Positions 42,850 to 54,647 of a stretch of DNA of 64,000 bases are shown here, in pieces. The stretch is taken from assembly GCA_023101885.1 (NCBI GenBank), contig JALPQD010000916.1:186001-250000 (forward strand), read 5' to 3'. This stretch comes from Typhlomys cinereus (taxonomy: Eukaryota > Chordata > Mammalia > Rodentia > Platacanthomyidae). Each line of letters opens with the position of its first letter. Position 1 is the stretch's first letter. The notes under the pieces were generated by a model. The model did not search any database, was not told the DNA's origin, and worked only from the letters and a program-made list of their open reading frames with translations. The position numbers were made by a program, and so were the translations under genes.

Positions 42850-43150
42850 AGTGGGCTGGTGTAGTTGCTCAGTAAACTGCTTGACTCAACTCCCAGACAC
42901 ACTAGGAAGCAAGTTGAGTGTCTTGTCGCGCGCTGTAACCCCACACTAGAGATGCAGGGCAGGCAGATCTCTGGGATCACTGGCCCACGCTAGCCTATTT
43001 GGTGGGCCAGAACTCCAGACAGTGAGAAAACCTGCCTGAAAAAAATCAAAAGTGCGCAGAGCATGAGGAATGACAGGTAAGACCGCTCTCTGACCTCCAG
43101 TGTGAAGCATGTACTCGTGACTGCATAGGAACACACATATGCACATGTGG
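42850..43150 (+). mobile_element. B3 SINE, plus orientation
   Basis: 'gggctggtgtagttgctcagtaaactgcttgactcaactcccag', 'gctgtaaccccacactagagatgcagggcaggcagatctctgggatcactggcccacgctagcctatttggtggg', 'cagtgagaaaacctgcctgaaaaaaatc', 'atgaggaatgacaggtaagaccgctctctgacctccag', with a tail of 'gaacacacatatgcacatg'. This is a near full-length B3. The tail is continuous with the CA-type array to the right. Confidence 0.88.
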
Positions 43151-44440
43151 CTGAGCATTGAATACACACATGTACATACATTCATGAACACATGTGGACA
43201 TACATGCACATTTCATGCACATGCCTGCACATACTTCTCATGCACACATATGCACATACTTTCATGAACACACATGTACATACATTCATGAACACACGTG
43301 GACATACTTTCATGCACACACATGGACATACTTTCATGAACACACATGTACATACATTCATGAACACACGTGGACATACTTTCATGCACACACATGGACA
43401 TACTTTCATGAACACACATGTACATACATTCATGAACACACGTGGACATACTTTCATGCACACACATGGACATACTTTCATGAACACACATGCACATACT
43501 TTCATGCACACACGCACATACATTCATGAACACATGTGTGCATATATTTATGCACACATGCACATACATTCATGAACACATGTGTGCATACATTCATAAA
43601 TATACATGCATATACTTTCATGCACACACATGCACATACATTCATGAACACACGTGCGCATACATTCATAAATATACATGCATATACTTTCATGTACACA
43701 CGCATACTTTCATGAACACATGTGTACATCCATTCATGCACACATGTGCAATACGTTCATGCACATACGTGCACACACATTCATGAACACACGTGCACAT
43801 ACATTCATGAACACACGTGGACATACTTTCATGCACACACATGGACATACTTTCATGAACATACATGCACATACTTTCATGCACACACATGCACATACAT
43901 TCACAAACATACGTGCGCATACATTTATGCACACATGCACATACATTCACAAACACACATGCGCATACATTCATGCACACATGCACATACTTTCATGCAC
44001 ACACGCATACTTTCATGAACACAAGCGTACATATATTCATGCACATATGTGCACATACTTTCATGCACATACGTGCACGCACATTCATGAGCACATGTGC
44101 ACATACATTCCTGCACAGACGTGCATGTACTTTCATGCACACACGCACTTACTTTCATGCACACACGCACATACTTTCATGCACACACATGCATACATTC
44201 ATGAACACACGTGCATACTTATGACTCTGATGATTGACACATACTCATAAACACAAGCAAACACACGTGGCTTTGATAATTGAACACACATGCACGCCCA
44301 TGGCTCTGATGATTGAACTCTCATGAACACATACATACACATACATACATACGTAACTCTAAAGCTGAATGTTCATACACACACATGTACACACATGGCT
44401 CTGAACCTGAACATACATACACATACATGCATGCATGCAC
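43125..44440. repeat. 24/72-bp CA-type array after B3
   Basis: Basic 24-base unit like ACATACTTTCATGCACACACATGG. Between 43262 and 43500 a higher-order 72-base block (three 24-base units) repeats; TGGACATAC after ACACACG falls at 43299, 43371 and 43443. Further right the array degrades, with ATTCATGAACACACGTGCAC words, to about 44230, then gives way to longer spacers with 'tctgatgattga'. Both strands are open for long stretches. Confidence 0.94.
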
Positions 44441-44644
44441 ATGCGCACGGAGAGCTGTGATAACTGAGCCCACGCATGCACATCCCTGTGCACACAGGCT
44501 GTGATAATTGACAGACATCATTGGCATTTCCACTTTGTCACTGTATAGAGAAAAGCAAGGTGGGGAGGAAGAGTTCCATGGTGGCCGCTGCCCTGTGATG
44601 ACCACCTGCAGCCCTGCTTTCTTGAGGTACAGCTGAATTCCTTT
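44441..44644. other. Single-copy, no feature seen
   Basis: Short unique interval. Confidence 0.3.
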
Positions 44645-44780
44645 CAGGGCCAGGCACAGATGCGCATGCGTGCTCCTGCCTGCTCACCAGGCTGAGGAAC
44701 AACCGTGAGTGCCAGGCCAGCCTGGGCATGAAGTGACACCTTGTCGCCAGAGCCACCGAACAAAGCAACAAGAGACAAAG
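44645..44780 (+). mobile_element. Diverged B1 SINE, plus orientation
   Basis: 'gggccaggcacagatgcgcatgcgtgctcc', 'caggctgaggaacaaccgtgagtgccaggccagcctgggcatgaagtgacaccttgtcgcc', then 'aacaaagcaacaagagacaaag' follows B1 from 5' head to A-rich tail, with substitutions throughout. Confidence 0.65.
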
Positions 44781-44892
44781 CCGAGCACGTCCTGCCCACC
44801 TCGTTCCTGCCTCAGCACAGCCTGCTGGTCCTTGCTGTTCGTGTGCATCATAAGGTGGGCAGAACTCACGCTGAGACCCTCAGCAGAGCACA

Positions 44893-45152
44893 GGGCTGCG
44901 GTGGACGCAGCTGCGGTGGATACAGCTGTGGTGGACGCAGCTGCGGTGGACACAGCTGCGGAGGACACAGCTGCGGTGGACACAGCTGCAGTGGACAGCT
45001 GCGGTGGACACAGCTGAGGTGGACGCAGCTGCGGTGGACACAGCTGCGGTGGACGCAGCTGTGGTGGACACGGCTGCGGTGGACACAGCTGCGGTGGACG
45101 CGGCTGCGGTGGATACGGCTGTGGTGGACGCAGCTGCGGTGGACAGTCTTGC
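44893..45152. repeat. 15-bp minisatellite, ~17 copies
   Basis: GCTGCGGTGGACACA and GCTGCGGTGGACGCA units every 15 bases from 44895. One 9-base partial unit near 44996 shifts phase. Frames on both strands (Ala-Val-Asp-Thr-Ala; Ser-Thr-Ala-Ala-Val) are 5-codon translations of the repeat. Confidence 0.96.
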
Positions 45153-46240
45153 TTCGGCTTTGCTATGGAAAGCTAGGTCCCCAGCTCCCCGAACAGCCCC
45201 CGAGTGTTCAGAGGTAGAAACACTTCTTTCGCCATGGCAGCGGGATCTGAGCCCAACCGTCCTGCGTCGAGATCCTTGCTGGTCCCACCACGGAGCCCTT
45301 CACTTCTCTAGATTGGCTGCTACTTCTCTAAACTGGTCACTTTTCCATTTTCCATATTTTCCCCTTGGTTATCAATAGGAATTCTCAGTGCGGGCTTTCT
45401 GGCAGGAGTTTTGAAATGGAAATCAGTCAGGGTAATTTGAAGTTGGTACCAAGGGAGAGACATGTTAAGAACTATTTAAGTTCACTGAAGGCAAGAATAG
45501 TTTGTCTCAGCAGACCTCTTTTCCTTGACCAATTACTTCCCTTGGTGGGCACATCTGCCAGGGGTGGGAGAGTGAAGGTGAACTCCGCAGATGGCGCCAA
45601 GCCTGTGAACGTCTCCTCTTCATGAACCTTCAGACCTGGCGCTCCTGCTGGTCAAATGAATGCAGTGGGCACCGACTGCTATGTGACATCCCTTTGCTTC
45701 TGCATAACCGAAGCCAAGCTGGGGGACAGTGACGTTCTTAGACCCTGAAAAGGCAAGTCGCTTCTCCTCGAAGTTCCTTCAGGGCCGATTGTTGAGCACA
45801 CACAGCTGCGGCAGCCACTTCTGCTGAAGACCTGGCTGTTGACAGGCGCTGATCACACGTCACTCCTGGAGTGTGGCGGGCGGCGAGGAGCCCTGAAGAG
45901 CCAGCGGAAGTGCCCTGGCGAGCTGGGAAGGGTGCAATTGAAGGAGTGAAGCCTCTTTATTTTCTCCCTCTTGGCAGTGGAAATTAAATAAAAAATGAGT
46001 CAGGGGCCCTACGTTGCACAGGTTTCAATTCTCCTCCTTCCGCGTGCTCCCATCTCCTGTGTCCTCATCCACATCAGAAGAGGCCCAAGTGTCTGGAATC
46101 TCAAGGCGAATCATAATTGGTATTTGAAGTAAGGACTTGGAGTGCAGCTTCTTGCTCGTGTCTCCCGTGCTGCCGGTGAGCAGAGAGAGAACAGAAGAAA
46201 GTCTGAGTGGTGCGGCTGGGATGGGGGGTCCACACGCAGC
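45153..46240. other. Single-copy with AT-richer islands
   Basis: Unique sequence. 45310-45530 ('ttttccattttccatattttcccc', 'aatcagtcagggtaatttgaagttgg') and 45950-46140 ('ggaaattaaataaaaaatgagtc', 'cgaatcataattggtatttgaag') are candidate conserved elements. A near-consensus CTCF motif lies at 45584-45598. Confidence 0.4.
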
Positions 46241-46320
46241 GGGGGCCTCGCTGTCCCTGGGGCTCATGATAGCATGCTGGGGACCTCGCTGTCCCTGGGG
46301 CCCCAGATGCCATGCTGGGG
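46241..46320. repeat. 38-bp tandem duplication
   Basis: CCTCGCTGTCCCTGGGG occurs at 46246 and 46284, each followed by a diverged segment ending GCCATGCTGGGG or GCATGCTGGGG. Confidence 0.85.
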
Positions 46321-47144
46321 GGTATGCTACAGTGCTCAGAGCTCAGCAGCGTTCTTCCCTGAGCACTCGGCTGAGTCCTGGTGGGGCCTGGATGCCATCT
46401 TTCCATGCCACTGCTCACGGGCCCTGCCCAGAGCGTTCTCCTGTCCCGAGGCAGGAGCCTGATCCGAGATGTATACTTCCTCCCTGGGCAGATCGGCGGG
46501 TTCCTGCTGGCGCCTCCTCCCCAACAGACATTTCAAGTGTCTCAGCAGCATTAGGGGCAGTGGATGCCGGCTGAAGAGAATCACACTTCCTGGAGAGTCA
46601 GAGCAAGTTCCTTACAGCCCTGGCTCCTGTTTCTCCCTGGTGCCCGCATGTGCGCCTGTGTCTGCGCTCGGCGGGGGTCTGGAGTCTGTGGACTGGCAGT
46701 GCCCCCCCAGGCCTTGGGACTTACATTTGTCTTCTCATCCACTGATCTGTGTCCTCTCTCTCTTTCACTTATGTAATAAACAATTACATAGCGAAGGCGT
46801 GTGAACGAGAGGCATGTGCAGTGTGACTTCCACAGCGTGGACCCAGCGATGCGTCGCAACAGCTTCACGTGCTCTGTTCACGTCTCGCCCAGGAGCTCGG
46901 GCCCGCAGGGCGCAGCCGAATCCTGGGTGTCACGGAGTGAAGGGCGACTGGAGCCTTAGAAACCCTTGTGCTTCCTCTGCCTTCCTGCCGTGCCACGGGG
47001 TCTGGGGAAGCTGAGAGGAAGCACCTGTCGCGGACGGAGAGCCAAGAAAGACGCACAGAGCAAGTGCTGGGGGGACCCTGGCGACAGTGGGGATCCACAG
47101 TAACAGAGCGCGGCAGTGCTGAAGGCTGCAGAGCTGCCGTTGAT
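46321..47144. other. Single-copy, no gene seen
   Basis: Unique sequence. Frames up to 145 codons begin upstream and have no domain I recognise. Confidence 0.35.
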
Positions 47145-48190
47145 GTGCCGCTGTGTGTGTGTGTACATGCGTGTGTACATGTGTGTACATGTGTGTACAT
47201 GTGTGTACATGTGTGTGCATGTGTGTACATGTGTGTACATGTGTGTGTCTGTGTGCATGTGTCTGGGAAGTGTGTTTGTGATGTGTGTGCCTTTGTGTAC
47301 GTATGTGTGATGTATTCGTGTGTACATGTGTGTGTCTATGTGTGCCTTTGTGTATGTACATGTGTGTGATGTGTGTCTGTGTGTGCATATCTGTGTATGC
47401 ATGTGTATGTGAAGTGTGTCTGTGTATGTGCCTTTGTGTACATGTGTGTGATGTATCCGGGTGTACATGTGTGTGTCTGTGTGTGCATGTGAAGTGTGTC
47501 TCTGTATGTGTGTGTATCTGTGTGTGATGCATGTCTGTGTGTGCCTTTTGTACATGTGTGTGATGTATCTGTGTGTGCATGTGTGTCTGTGTATGCATGT
47601 GTGTGTCTATGTGTGCATATGTATGTCTGTGTGTGCCTTTGTGTGTGTACATGTGTGTGATGTGTGTCTGTGTGTGTCTCTGTATGCATGTGTATGTGAA
47701 GTGTGTCTATGTGATGTGTGTCTGTATGTGCATGTGTGTGTATTTGTGTGTGTGTGCTTGTGTGTGGCATATGTGTACATGTATGTCTTGTGTGTGCATG
47801 TGTGTATGTGTATGTGATGTGTGTCTGTCTGTGCATGTGTATGTATGTGCCTGTGTGTGCATGTGTATGTGTGTGTGATGTGTCTCGTGTATGCCTTGAT
47901 GTGTGCCTGTGTGTGCATGTGTATGTGTGTGTGATGTGTCTCTGTGTATGCCTTGATGTGTGTCTGTGTGTGCATGTGTATGTATGTGCCTGTGTGTGCA
48001 TGTGTATGTGTGTGTGATGTCTCGTGTATGCCTTGATGTGTGTCTGTGTGTGCATGTGTATGTGTGTGTGATGTCTCGTGTATGCCTTGATGTGTGTCTG
48101 TGTGTGCATGTGTATGTGTGTGTGATGTGTCTCTGTGTATGCCTTGATGTGTGTCTGTGTGTGAACATGTGTATACGTGTGTCTGCTCGC
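47145..48190. repeat. 1-kb TG-type array with ~57-bp sub-units
   Basis: Begins with GTGTGTACAT repeats (10-base unit, about nine copies, 47155-47250). It then passes through irregular TG/CTG words. From about 47860 a unit near 57 bases marked by TATGCCTTGATGTGTG repeats at about 47890, 47947, 48027, 48081 and 48139. Minus frames up to 257 codons (His-Thr-His) are translated repeat. Confidence 0.94.
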
Positions 48191-49433
48191 CGAGCTGCTG
48201 CTGAGGCAGGAGAGTCATGCTCAGGACCCGAGGTCTGGCCTCACGCAGAGGCGTTGCTCAAGCCACACTCTTCCTCCCATCATTTATTTTCTGCAAGCGG
48301 CAGAAAGTCTTTCTGCTTGGCACTTGGCACCATGTAGATCCTCGTGCGCACTGGCGAGGACCAGCTGTGCTGTGGAGCTTCTTTTGTTCTCTTGTCCTGT
48401 TGGTTTTCTTCTTTCCTCTGAAAACGAAAACAAAGGAATTTTAAATGAGCTGAACCACTGCTTAGAAAACAGGTTTATTCCTATCTTGGTGATTAATAGG
48501 AATCCTGAACGTTGGTCGCTCACGCTAGCCAGTGCACAGCCCCCAGAAGTGAGCGTGGCCGCCACAGATGCCTTCAGGGTTGAATCCGAGCCCAGGGGGC
48601 TGAGCGGCATGTTCTCTTCTCCTCTTACCTCTTGCTCCCCCAACCTTACTGTGCCTCACTTCTGGCTCCATCCATTTATTCCTGGGAATGCTGGGTAATA
48701 AACCATTTTCACATGAATCATCATTTCAGGGTCCATTTCGAAGAACCAGAAACCACAACACACCAGTCACCTTAGCCAGCAATCTCTCCGCGGGCTCTCA
48801 AGACAGCTCACAAGGGAAGATGCTGTGGTCCTTGCCCGCAGCCAAGTCTGGCTCAGGTTCTGATTCAGCCGCGTTGCACCCCTGTCTGGCTGTCTGGATC
48901 TATTTGGGGCCAGGAGCCTCTGTGTAGCGCTCAGGTAACTCCACCACATCTACTGGGAAATGTAACACTCGCCATGGTCTTCACGACCGGGCCTGAGACT
49001 GGCTCCGGGCTGGCAGAGGTCTTCACCCCATGAGCACCGAGGCCTGGCTTAGAGGTTACAATGCACTTGGCATGCGTTGCACCCATGCACTGCTTGACCC
49101 CAAGTGAAGGGCTCGGCCTTGATGTGCAACTAGCCTGGCAGGTGTCGGGTCGTCCAGGACTTGGTCAGACGATAGCATCTCATGCCCTAGTGCGCATACC
49201 GATTCTGAGTTTGTGCTGTGCAAGATCCCTTGGGGGACATGGCAGGCTCAGACCTTGGCCCAAGGGAGCAGGGCCCACTGCTGCAACACTTCCCTGGATT
49301 AAGTCGCATGCCCCATTCCAAGCCTCCACCCACCATCTCTCCCTGGCACGGAAAGTGCCATTCTCTTAAAGCAGAGGCGGCAGCCCTGGGAGACATACAG
49401 CGGATGAACTCAATTCGTCCAATGTTCCAGCTC
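48191..49433. other. Single-copy, no gene seen
   Basis: Unique sequence. 48405-48505 is AT-richer ('aaaggaattttaaatgagctgaacc', 'ttggtgattaataggaatcc') and may be conserved. A 173-codon plus frame (48177-48698) starts at the edge of the TG array and has no recognised domain. Confidence 0.4.
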
Positions 49434-49752
49434 GAACGAGGGGACCCATGGCTGGACGTGGGGCGTGTGTTCTGAGCTGGGTGTCGAACGAGGGCGAGGG
49501 GACCTGTGGCTGGACGTGGGGCGTGTGTTCTGAGCTGGGTGTCGAACGAGGGGACCCGTGGCTGGACGTGGGGCGTGTGTTCTGAGCTGGGTGTTGAATG
49601 AGGGGACCCGTGGCTGGACGTGGGGCGTGTGTTCTGAGCTGGGTGTTGAACGAGGGGACCCGTGGCTGGACGTGGGGCGTGTGTTCTGAGCTGGGTGTTG
49701 AACGAGGGGACCCGTGGCTGGACGTGGGGCGTGTGTTCTGAGCTGGGTGTCT
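49434..49752. repeat. 52-bp minisatellite, 6 copies
   Basis: GAACGAGGGGACCCGTGGCT plus GGACGTGGGGCGTGTGTTCT and GAGCTGGGTGTT starts at 49434, 49486, 49544 (a 58-base unit with a 6-base insertion precedes), 49596, 49648 and 49700. Copies are nearly identical. Confidence 0.97.
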
Positions 49753-50619
49753 GAGTCTAGGGCAGCTCAGTGTCACGTCGTGGCAGCAGGCGGCTGGAAG
49801 CGTGAGGCAACAGCCCACCACTAACCCCTCTGGAAGCCCCTGGGCAGAGGCACCCCGCTGCGTGGGGATCAGGAGGTGTCCACAAGAAAATGAGGAAACA
49901 CTGGAAATGTTCGCTGGCGGGATTCTTTGCTGGTATTATGAACACTTTTATTAAAAAGCCTTCCGGCCATGATAGGGCTGTGAATGGGGTGTGTGGAGAG
50001 AGGAAATGACTGCGCACTGAGAGCGCAGCCTTCAGGGCCCGGACAGCACAGCTGCCAGGAGCTGAGGACTGGGTTAGTTCGAATTTGTGGGAAAGGCCCG
50101 GTGGGCGTGGCTTCTCGCCAGAGTCACAGCTCTTTTTAACTCCACTGCAAATCCAGATCACAGTCCTACCCCTCTGGGGTGTCAGAGATGCTCCCCTAAT
50201 TCTTACTTGGTCCTGAGAGATTTCCAGTGCGTAGCAAAGAAGCGATTACGTTTTAAACCCAGCGAAATCAAGGAGCGGCTGGTACAACATGTGCTCGTTC
50301 TGGCCTTGGCTCGGGGGTCTGCGCAACAGTCTCTGTAATGGGCTGGAAGGCAAAGGACAAGATTCTGTGGGCCACGTGGCCTCTATCGGGACCATTCGTT
50401 GTTCCCACTCAGGACAAAGGAGCCACGCATGACGTGGGCGTGATGGACAGTTATGTCTCAGAAGCTTCCAAAGCAAGCGCAGAGGGCGATTCCCCGGTGC
50501 TGGTCCAGGGGTCTGCAGGGTCCTCCTATCTTGTCTCTGGAACAAGCGACCTGTTTCCAGGGGAAACAAGCTTTCACCTGCATCCATTCTTGCCACATCT
50601 AACTCCACAGCAAATGACC
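49753..50619. other. Single-copy, no gene seen
   Basis: Unique sequence. Frames up to 134 codons overlap on both strands without recognised domain. Confidence 0.4.
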
Positions 50620-52360
50620 TTCACGCCAACAGAGCATGACACCCCATCCAGACCCATCACACCCCCATCCAAACATGATACCCCATCCAGACCATGAGAC
50701 ACCCCATTCAGACATGACACCCCATCCAGACATGACACCCCATCCAGACCATGAGACACCCCATTCAGACATGACACCCCATCCAGACCATGAGACACCC
50801 CATTCAGACATGACACCCCATCCAGACATGACACCCCATCCAGACCATGAGACACCCCATTCAGACCATGAGACACCCCATTCAGACATGACACCCCCAT
50901 ACAGACCCATGACACCCCATACAGACCCATGACACCCCCATACAGACCATGACACCCCATACAGACCCATGACGCCCCATACAGACCCATGACGCCCCCA
51001 TACAGACCATGACGCCCCATACAGACCATGACACCCCCATACAGACCCATGACGCCCCATACAGACCATGACACCCCATACAGACCCATGACGCCCCATA
51101 CAGACCCATGACACCCCATACAGACCATGACACCCCATACAGACCCATGATGCCCCATACAGACCCATGACACCCCATACAGACCCATGATGCCCCATAC
51201 AGACCATGACGCCCCATACAGACCATGACGCCCCATACAGACATGACACCCCCATACAGACCCATGACACCCCCATACAGACCCATGACACCCCCATACA
51301 GACCATGACGCCCCATACAGACCCATGACACCCCCATACAGACCCATGACACCCCCATACAGACCCATGACGCCCCATACAGACCCATGACACCCCATAC
51401 AGACCCATGATGCCCCATACAGACCATGACGCCCCATACAGACCATGACGCCCCATACAGACATGACACCCCCATACAGACCCATGACACCCCCATACAG
51501 ACCCATGACACCCCCATACAGACCATGACACCCCATACAGACCCATGACACCCCCATACAGACCCATGACACCCCCATACAGACCCATGACGCCCCATAC
51601 AGACCCATGACGCCCCATACAGACCATGAGACACCCCATACAGACCCATGACGCCCCCATACAGACCCATGACCCCCCCATACAGACCCATGACACCCCC
51701 ATACAGACCCATGACGCCCCATACAGACCCATGACACCCCATACAGACCCATGACACCCCCATACAGACCATGACACCCCATACAGACCCATGACACCCC
51801 ATACAGACCCATGACACCCCCATACAGACCCATGACACCCCCATACAGACCCATGACGCCCCATACAGACCCATGATGCCCCATACAGACCCATGACGCC
51901 CCATACAGACCCATGACACCCCCATAAAGACCCATGATGCCCCCATAGAGACCATGACACCCCATACAGACCATGAGACACCCCATACAGACCCATGACG
52001 CCCCCATACAGACCATGACACCCCATACAGACCCATGACGCCCCCATAGAGACCATGACACCCCATACAGACCATGAGACACCCCATACAGACCATGACG
52101 CCCCCATAGAGACCATGACACCCCATACAGACCATGACACCCCCATACAGACCCATGACGCCCTATACAGACCCATGACGCCCTATACAGATCCATGACG
52201 CTCCCATACAGACCATGACGCCCCATACAGACCCATGACGCCCCATTCAGACCCAGACACCCCATACAGACCCATGACGCCCCCATAGAGACCATGACGC
52301 CCCCATACAGACCATGACGCCCCATACAGACCATGACACCCCCATAGAGACCTGTGACAC
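50620..52360. repeat. 1.7-kb minisatellite, ~21-bp units, ~80 copies
   Basis: Units of 19-22 bases like CCATACAGACCCATGACACC, with variation in C-run length and ACACC/ACGCC/ATGCC. The left 270 bases (to about 50890) use a CATTCAGACATGACACCCCA and CATCCAGACCATGAGACAC variant. An internal block is duplicated: 51181-51300 reappears at 51401-51520, an offset of 220 bases. The minus strand is stop-free over most of the array in all three frames, giving frames of 650, 525 and 424 codons rich in Gly, Tyr, Trp, Val, Cys and Met. Confidence 0.97.
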
Positions 52361-54099
52361 CGGCATCTAAACCCCCTGCAGGTTTCATCCCTGAGCTTTG
52401 TGCTCTATTCTCACGGCAGATGTCCCCCTTGAGCTCCGTCCCTCCCCCTTCTGCAGAACCCAGCGACTTTCTGTCCATCCTGCAACTGCCACGCCTCCCC
52501 CTTAGGGCTTTCCCCATTCTCTGCATTGTCTCTTCTGGTTCTGATCTGACTTCTTGTCTAAATTCTGGGACATTCTGCCATCAGACTGGCACTATTTCCT
52601 CTGTGAAGTACCTTTTCGTGCATATCTGATCACCTTTCTCCACCAGCAAGTACAAGCTTAAGAGAAGAGAAACCCCTCAGTTTACCCCTTGGCCTCAGCG
52701 CTGGGACAGTGTCACCCACAATGGGGCTGTGTTTAGAGTCTGGTTCTGAGCAGACAGAAGGGAACGTTTCCATTGCGTAGTGGAAGTTGTGAATAATTGA
52801 GTAGATGTGTAGAATGAATGATTTTTTTTTTTGGAAAGGACTCTTTACTTGAAAGGTTAATGGTAGAACAGTTGAACAGTGTTTGAAGAAGCTAATAACT
52901 CAGTGGCAAGACCTAAGTAAAGGCCAGTCTGGGTGACAACTAAGGAGTCTGCAGGAACCAGGTACATCTAAATGCTTTGCACAGTTATTTATGTCTCTCT
53001 AAAAATGTAGTCACAAGGAGACAGCATGAGGTGGAGTGCTAGGAGGTGACAGGGTCGTGAAGGTGGCGCCCTCCTGGGGGACACTGGCACTTCTGAACAG
53101 AGACAAGAGACAGCTTCCCTGGTCCCCTCCCCACCTTGAGGGTGCAGCCCCTGCAGGCCATAGGACAAACTTGAGAACTCCAGCTGGGATGTCGTGCAGC
53201 TTCCAGAAGGATCTAGAAGGTGCAGAAGGTCTCCCGAGAGTCCTTGTAGATGCGGCACACCAGGAAATAAGTCCATGCACGACCCATGACAGATGAGACA
53301 TGAGACAGCCCCTGGGGAATCCCTTCGGCAGTCCAGCAGGTGACACGCTAGCAGACTGAAGTCCAAGGAGCCTCGGGAGCCAGGCAGATGGGTCCTGAGG
53401 GTTCAGTCATGAGTCCTGTCCAGGGGGCGTGATTCAAAGTCCTGTAAGGACAGACCTCTGCCCAGCCGGCCTTTCACTCTGAGCTGATCATCAGCGATGA
53501 TCGACAGGCCCAGAAGGGCTGCGCGTGACATGCTAACAAGTAGAAGACAGTTTCTTCAGTGCCTGTGACCTCTGACAGCTTGACACGTCTAGGCCACTCT
53601 ACGGTGCGTGTCTTTTATCTGCCCATCTAGACCACAGTCTCCTGAGAGGGTTTCAGGTCATATTTATATGTAAGTCTTCTGCGCAATGGGGCCAAGAGTG
53701 CGCCCGCAGCAGGTGCTCAGCCCAGTTTAGTGGAAGAATGAATCCCTTGCGCTTTGCTTCTCTCACAAGAGCTTCCCGTAAACTCCTTCCCTCCACTGGC
53801 TCTTCGCACACAGAGACCCACAACGGCCCAAGCATGGCAAGGGCCAGTGGCTGCTCCTGGGCCTCCCTGTGGGCCAGGAGGCCACTCAGCTGGGGTGCGA
53901 GCTCGAGGGCTGACAGCCTCCAAGGGTGTAGAGACAGGGACAGGCTGAGTTCCTCAGCAGCGTCCCACGGTCCCTTGGGGGGCGAAAACCACAGCGTGGG
54001 TGAGACAAGACCCAGAGACCACAAGACTGGGGTCCCTGAGGCAGGCGAGATGCGTGGCCCAGTCCTTCAGCCATCGATCCACGCCCTTTACCCCACATC
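52361..54099. other. Single-copy, no gene seen
   Basis: About 1.7 kb of unique sequence with a T-run at 52823-52834. 52780-52900 is AT-richer. Frames up to 167 codons (53738-54241 plus) have no domain I recognise. Confidence 0.4.
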
Positions 54100-54265
54100 A
54101 CATCCACTTCCAATTTTCCCTCTTAAATTGCAATCCGAAGCACGCCGCAGATGCGATATCATTTTCCTGATAACTGGGCCCTGCGAGTTAATGACTTTCC
54201 TTCCTCCCAGCCAGGAAACAATTCCACGTTGCTTCATATAATAATCCACTGTCTTCTGTTCTGCT
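54100..54265. other. Candidate conserved non-coding element
   Basis: AT-rich island in GC-rich surroundings: 'cttaaattgcaatccgaagcac', 'gcgatatcattttcctgataactgg', 'cgagttaatgactttcc', 'gcttcatataataatccactg'. It is not low-complexity, not tandem, and resembles no transposon I know. GATA-type and homeodomain-type words are present. Conservation is not testable from one sequence. Confidence 0.35.
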
Positions 54266-54646
54266 CGCCCCTGACGAACTGGGCCTGTCTCACCCAGCGG
54301 TGGTTGTGCTGGGCTCACTGTGCACTGGGTGAGAATCCCATAGGGGGCGGGAGACAGCCTGGTCACCTCGGGGGAGAGGCTGTGCCTGAGGCAACACCCA
54401 GAAACAGCGTATTTTCTAAACTTTAACGGGTCCTTCCCAGATTTACATTCCCTGGTCTAGAATCTGGCCCCTAGGGACTCTCTAAACCACGGGGGACCCT
54501 TTTCCGTACTTGGGTCTGCACTTCTAGCCAGAGGAACTCTAGTAACTTGGGCCGCAGCTGCCCAGAAGGGACTTGAATGGAGTCGGCCGAGGGCTCAGCA
54601 GGACCGTGGTGGGCAGCTCCCGTTCCACAGACGACTTCTTCAGCTT
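54266..54646. other. Single-copy, no feature seen
   Basis: Unique sequence without recognised gene or repeat. Confidence 0.35.
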
Positions 54647-54647
54647 G

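Noticed and set aside
50574..52526. 650-codon minus open frame (and 525 and 424 in other frames)
   Set aside because: Lies almost wholly in the 21-base array; three frames are open at once, unit lengths vary by single bases, and the non-repeat N-terminal 60 residues have no recognisable domain.
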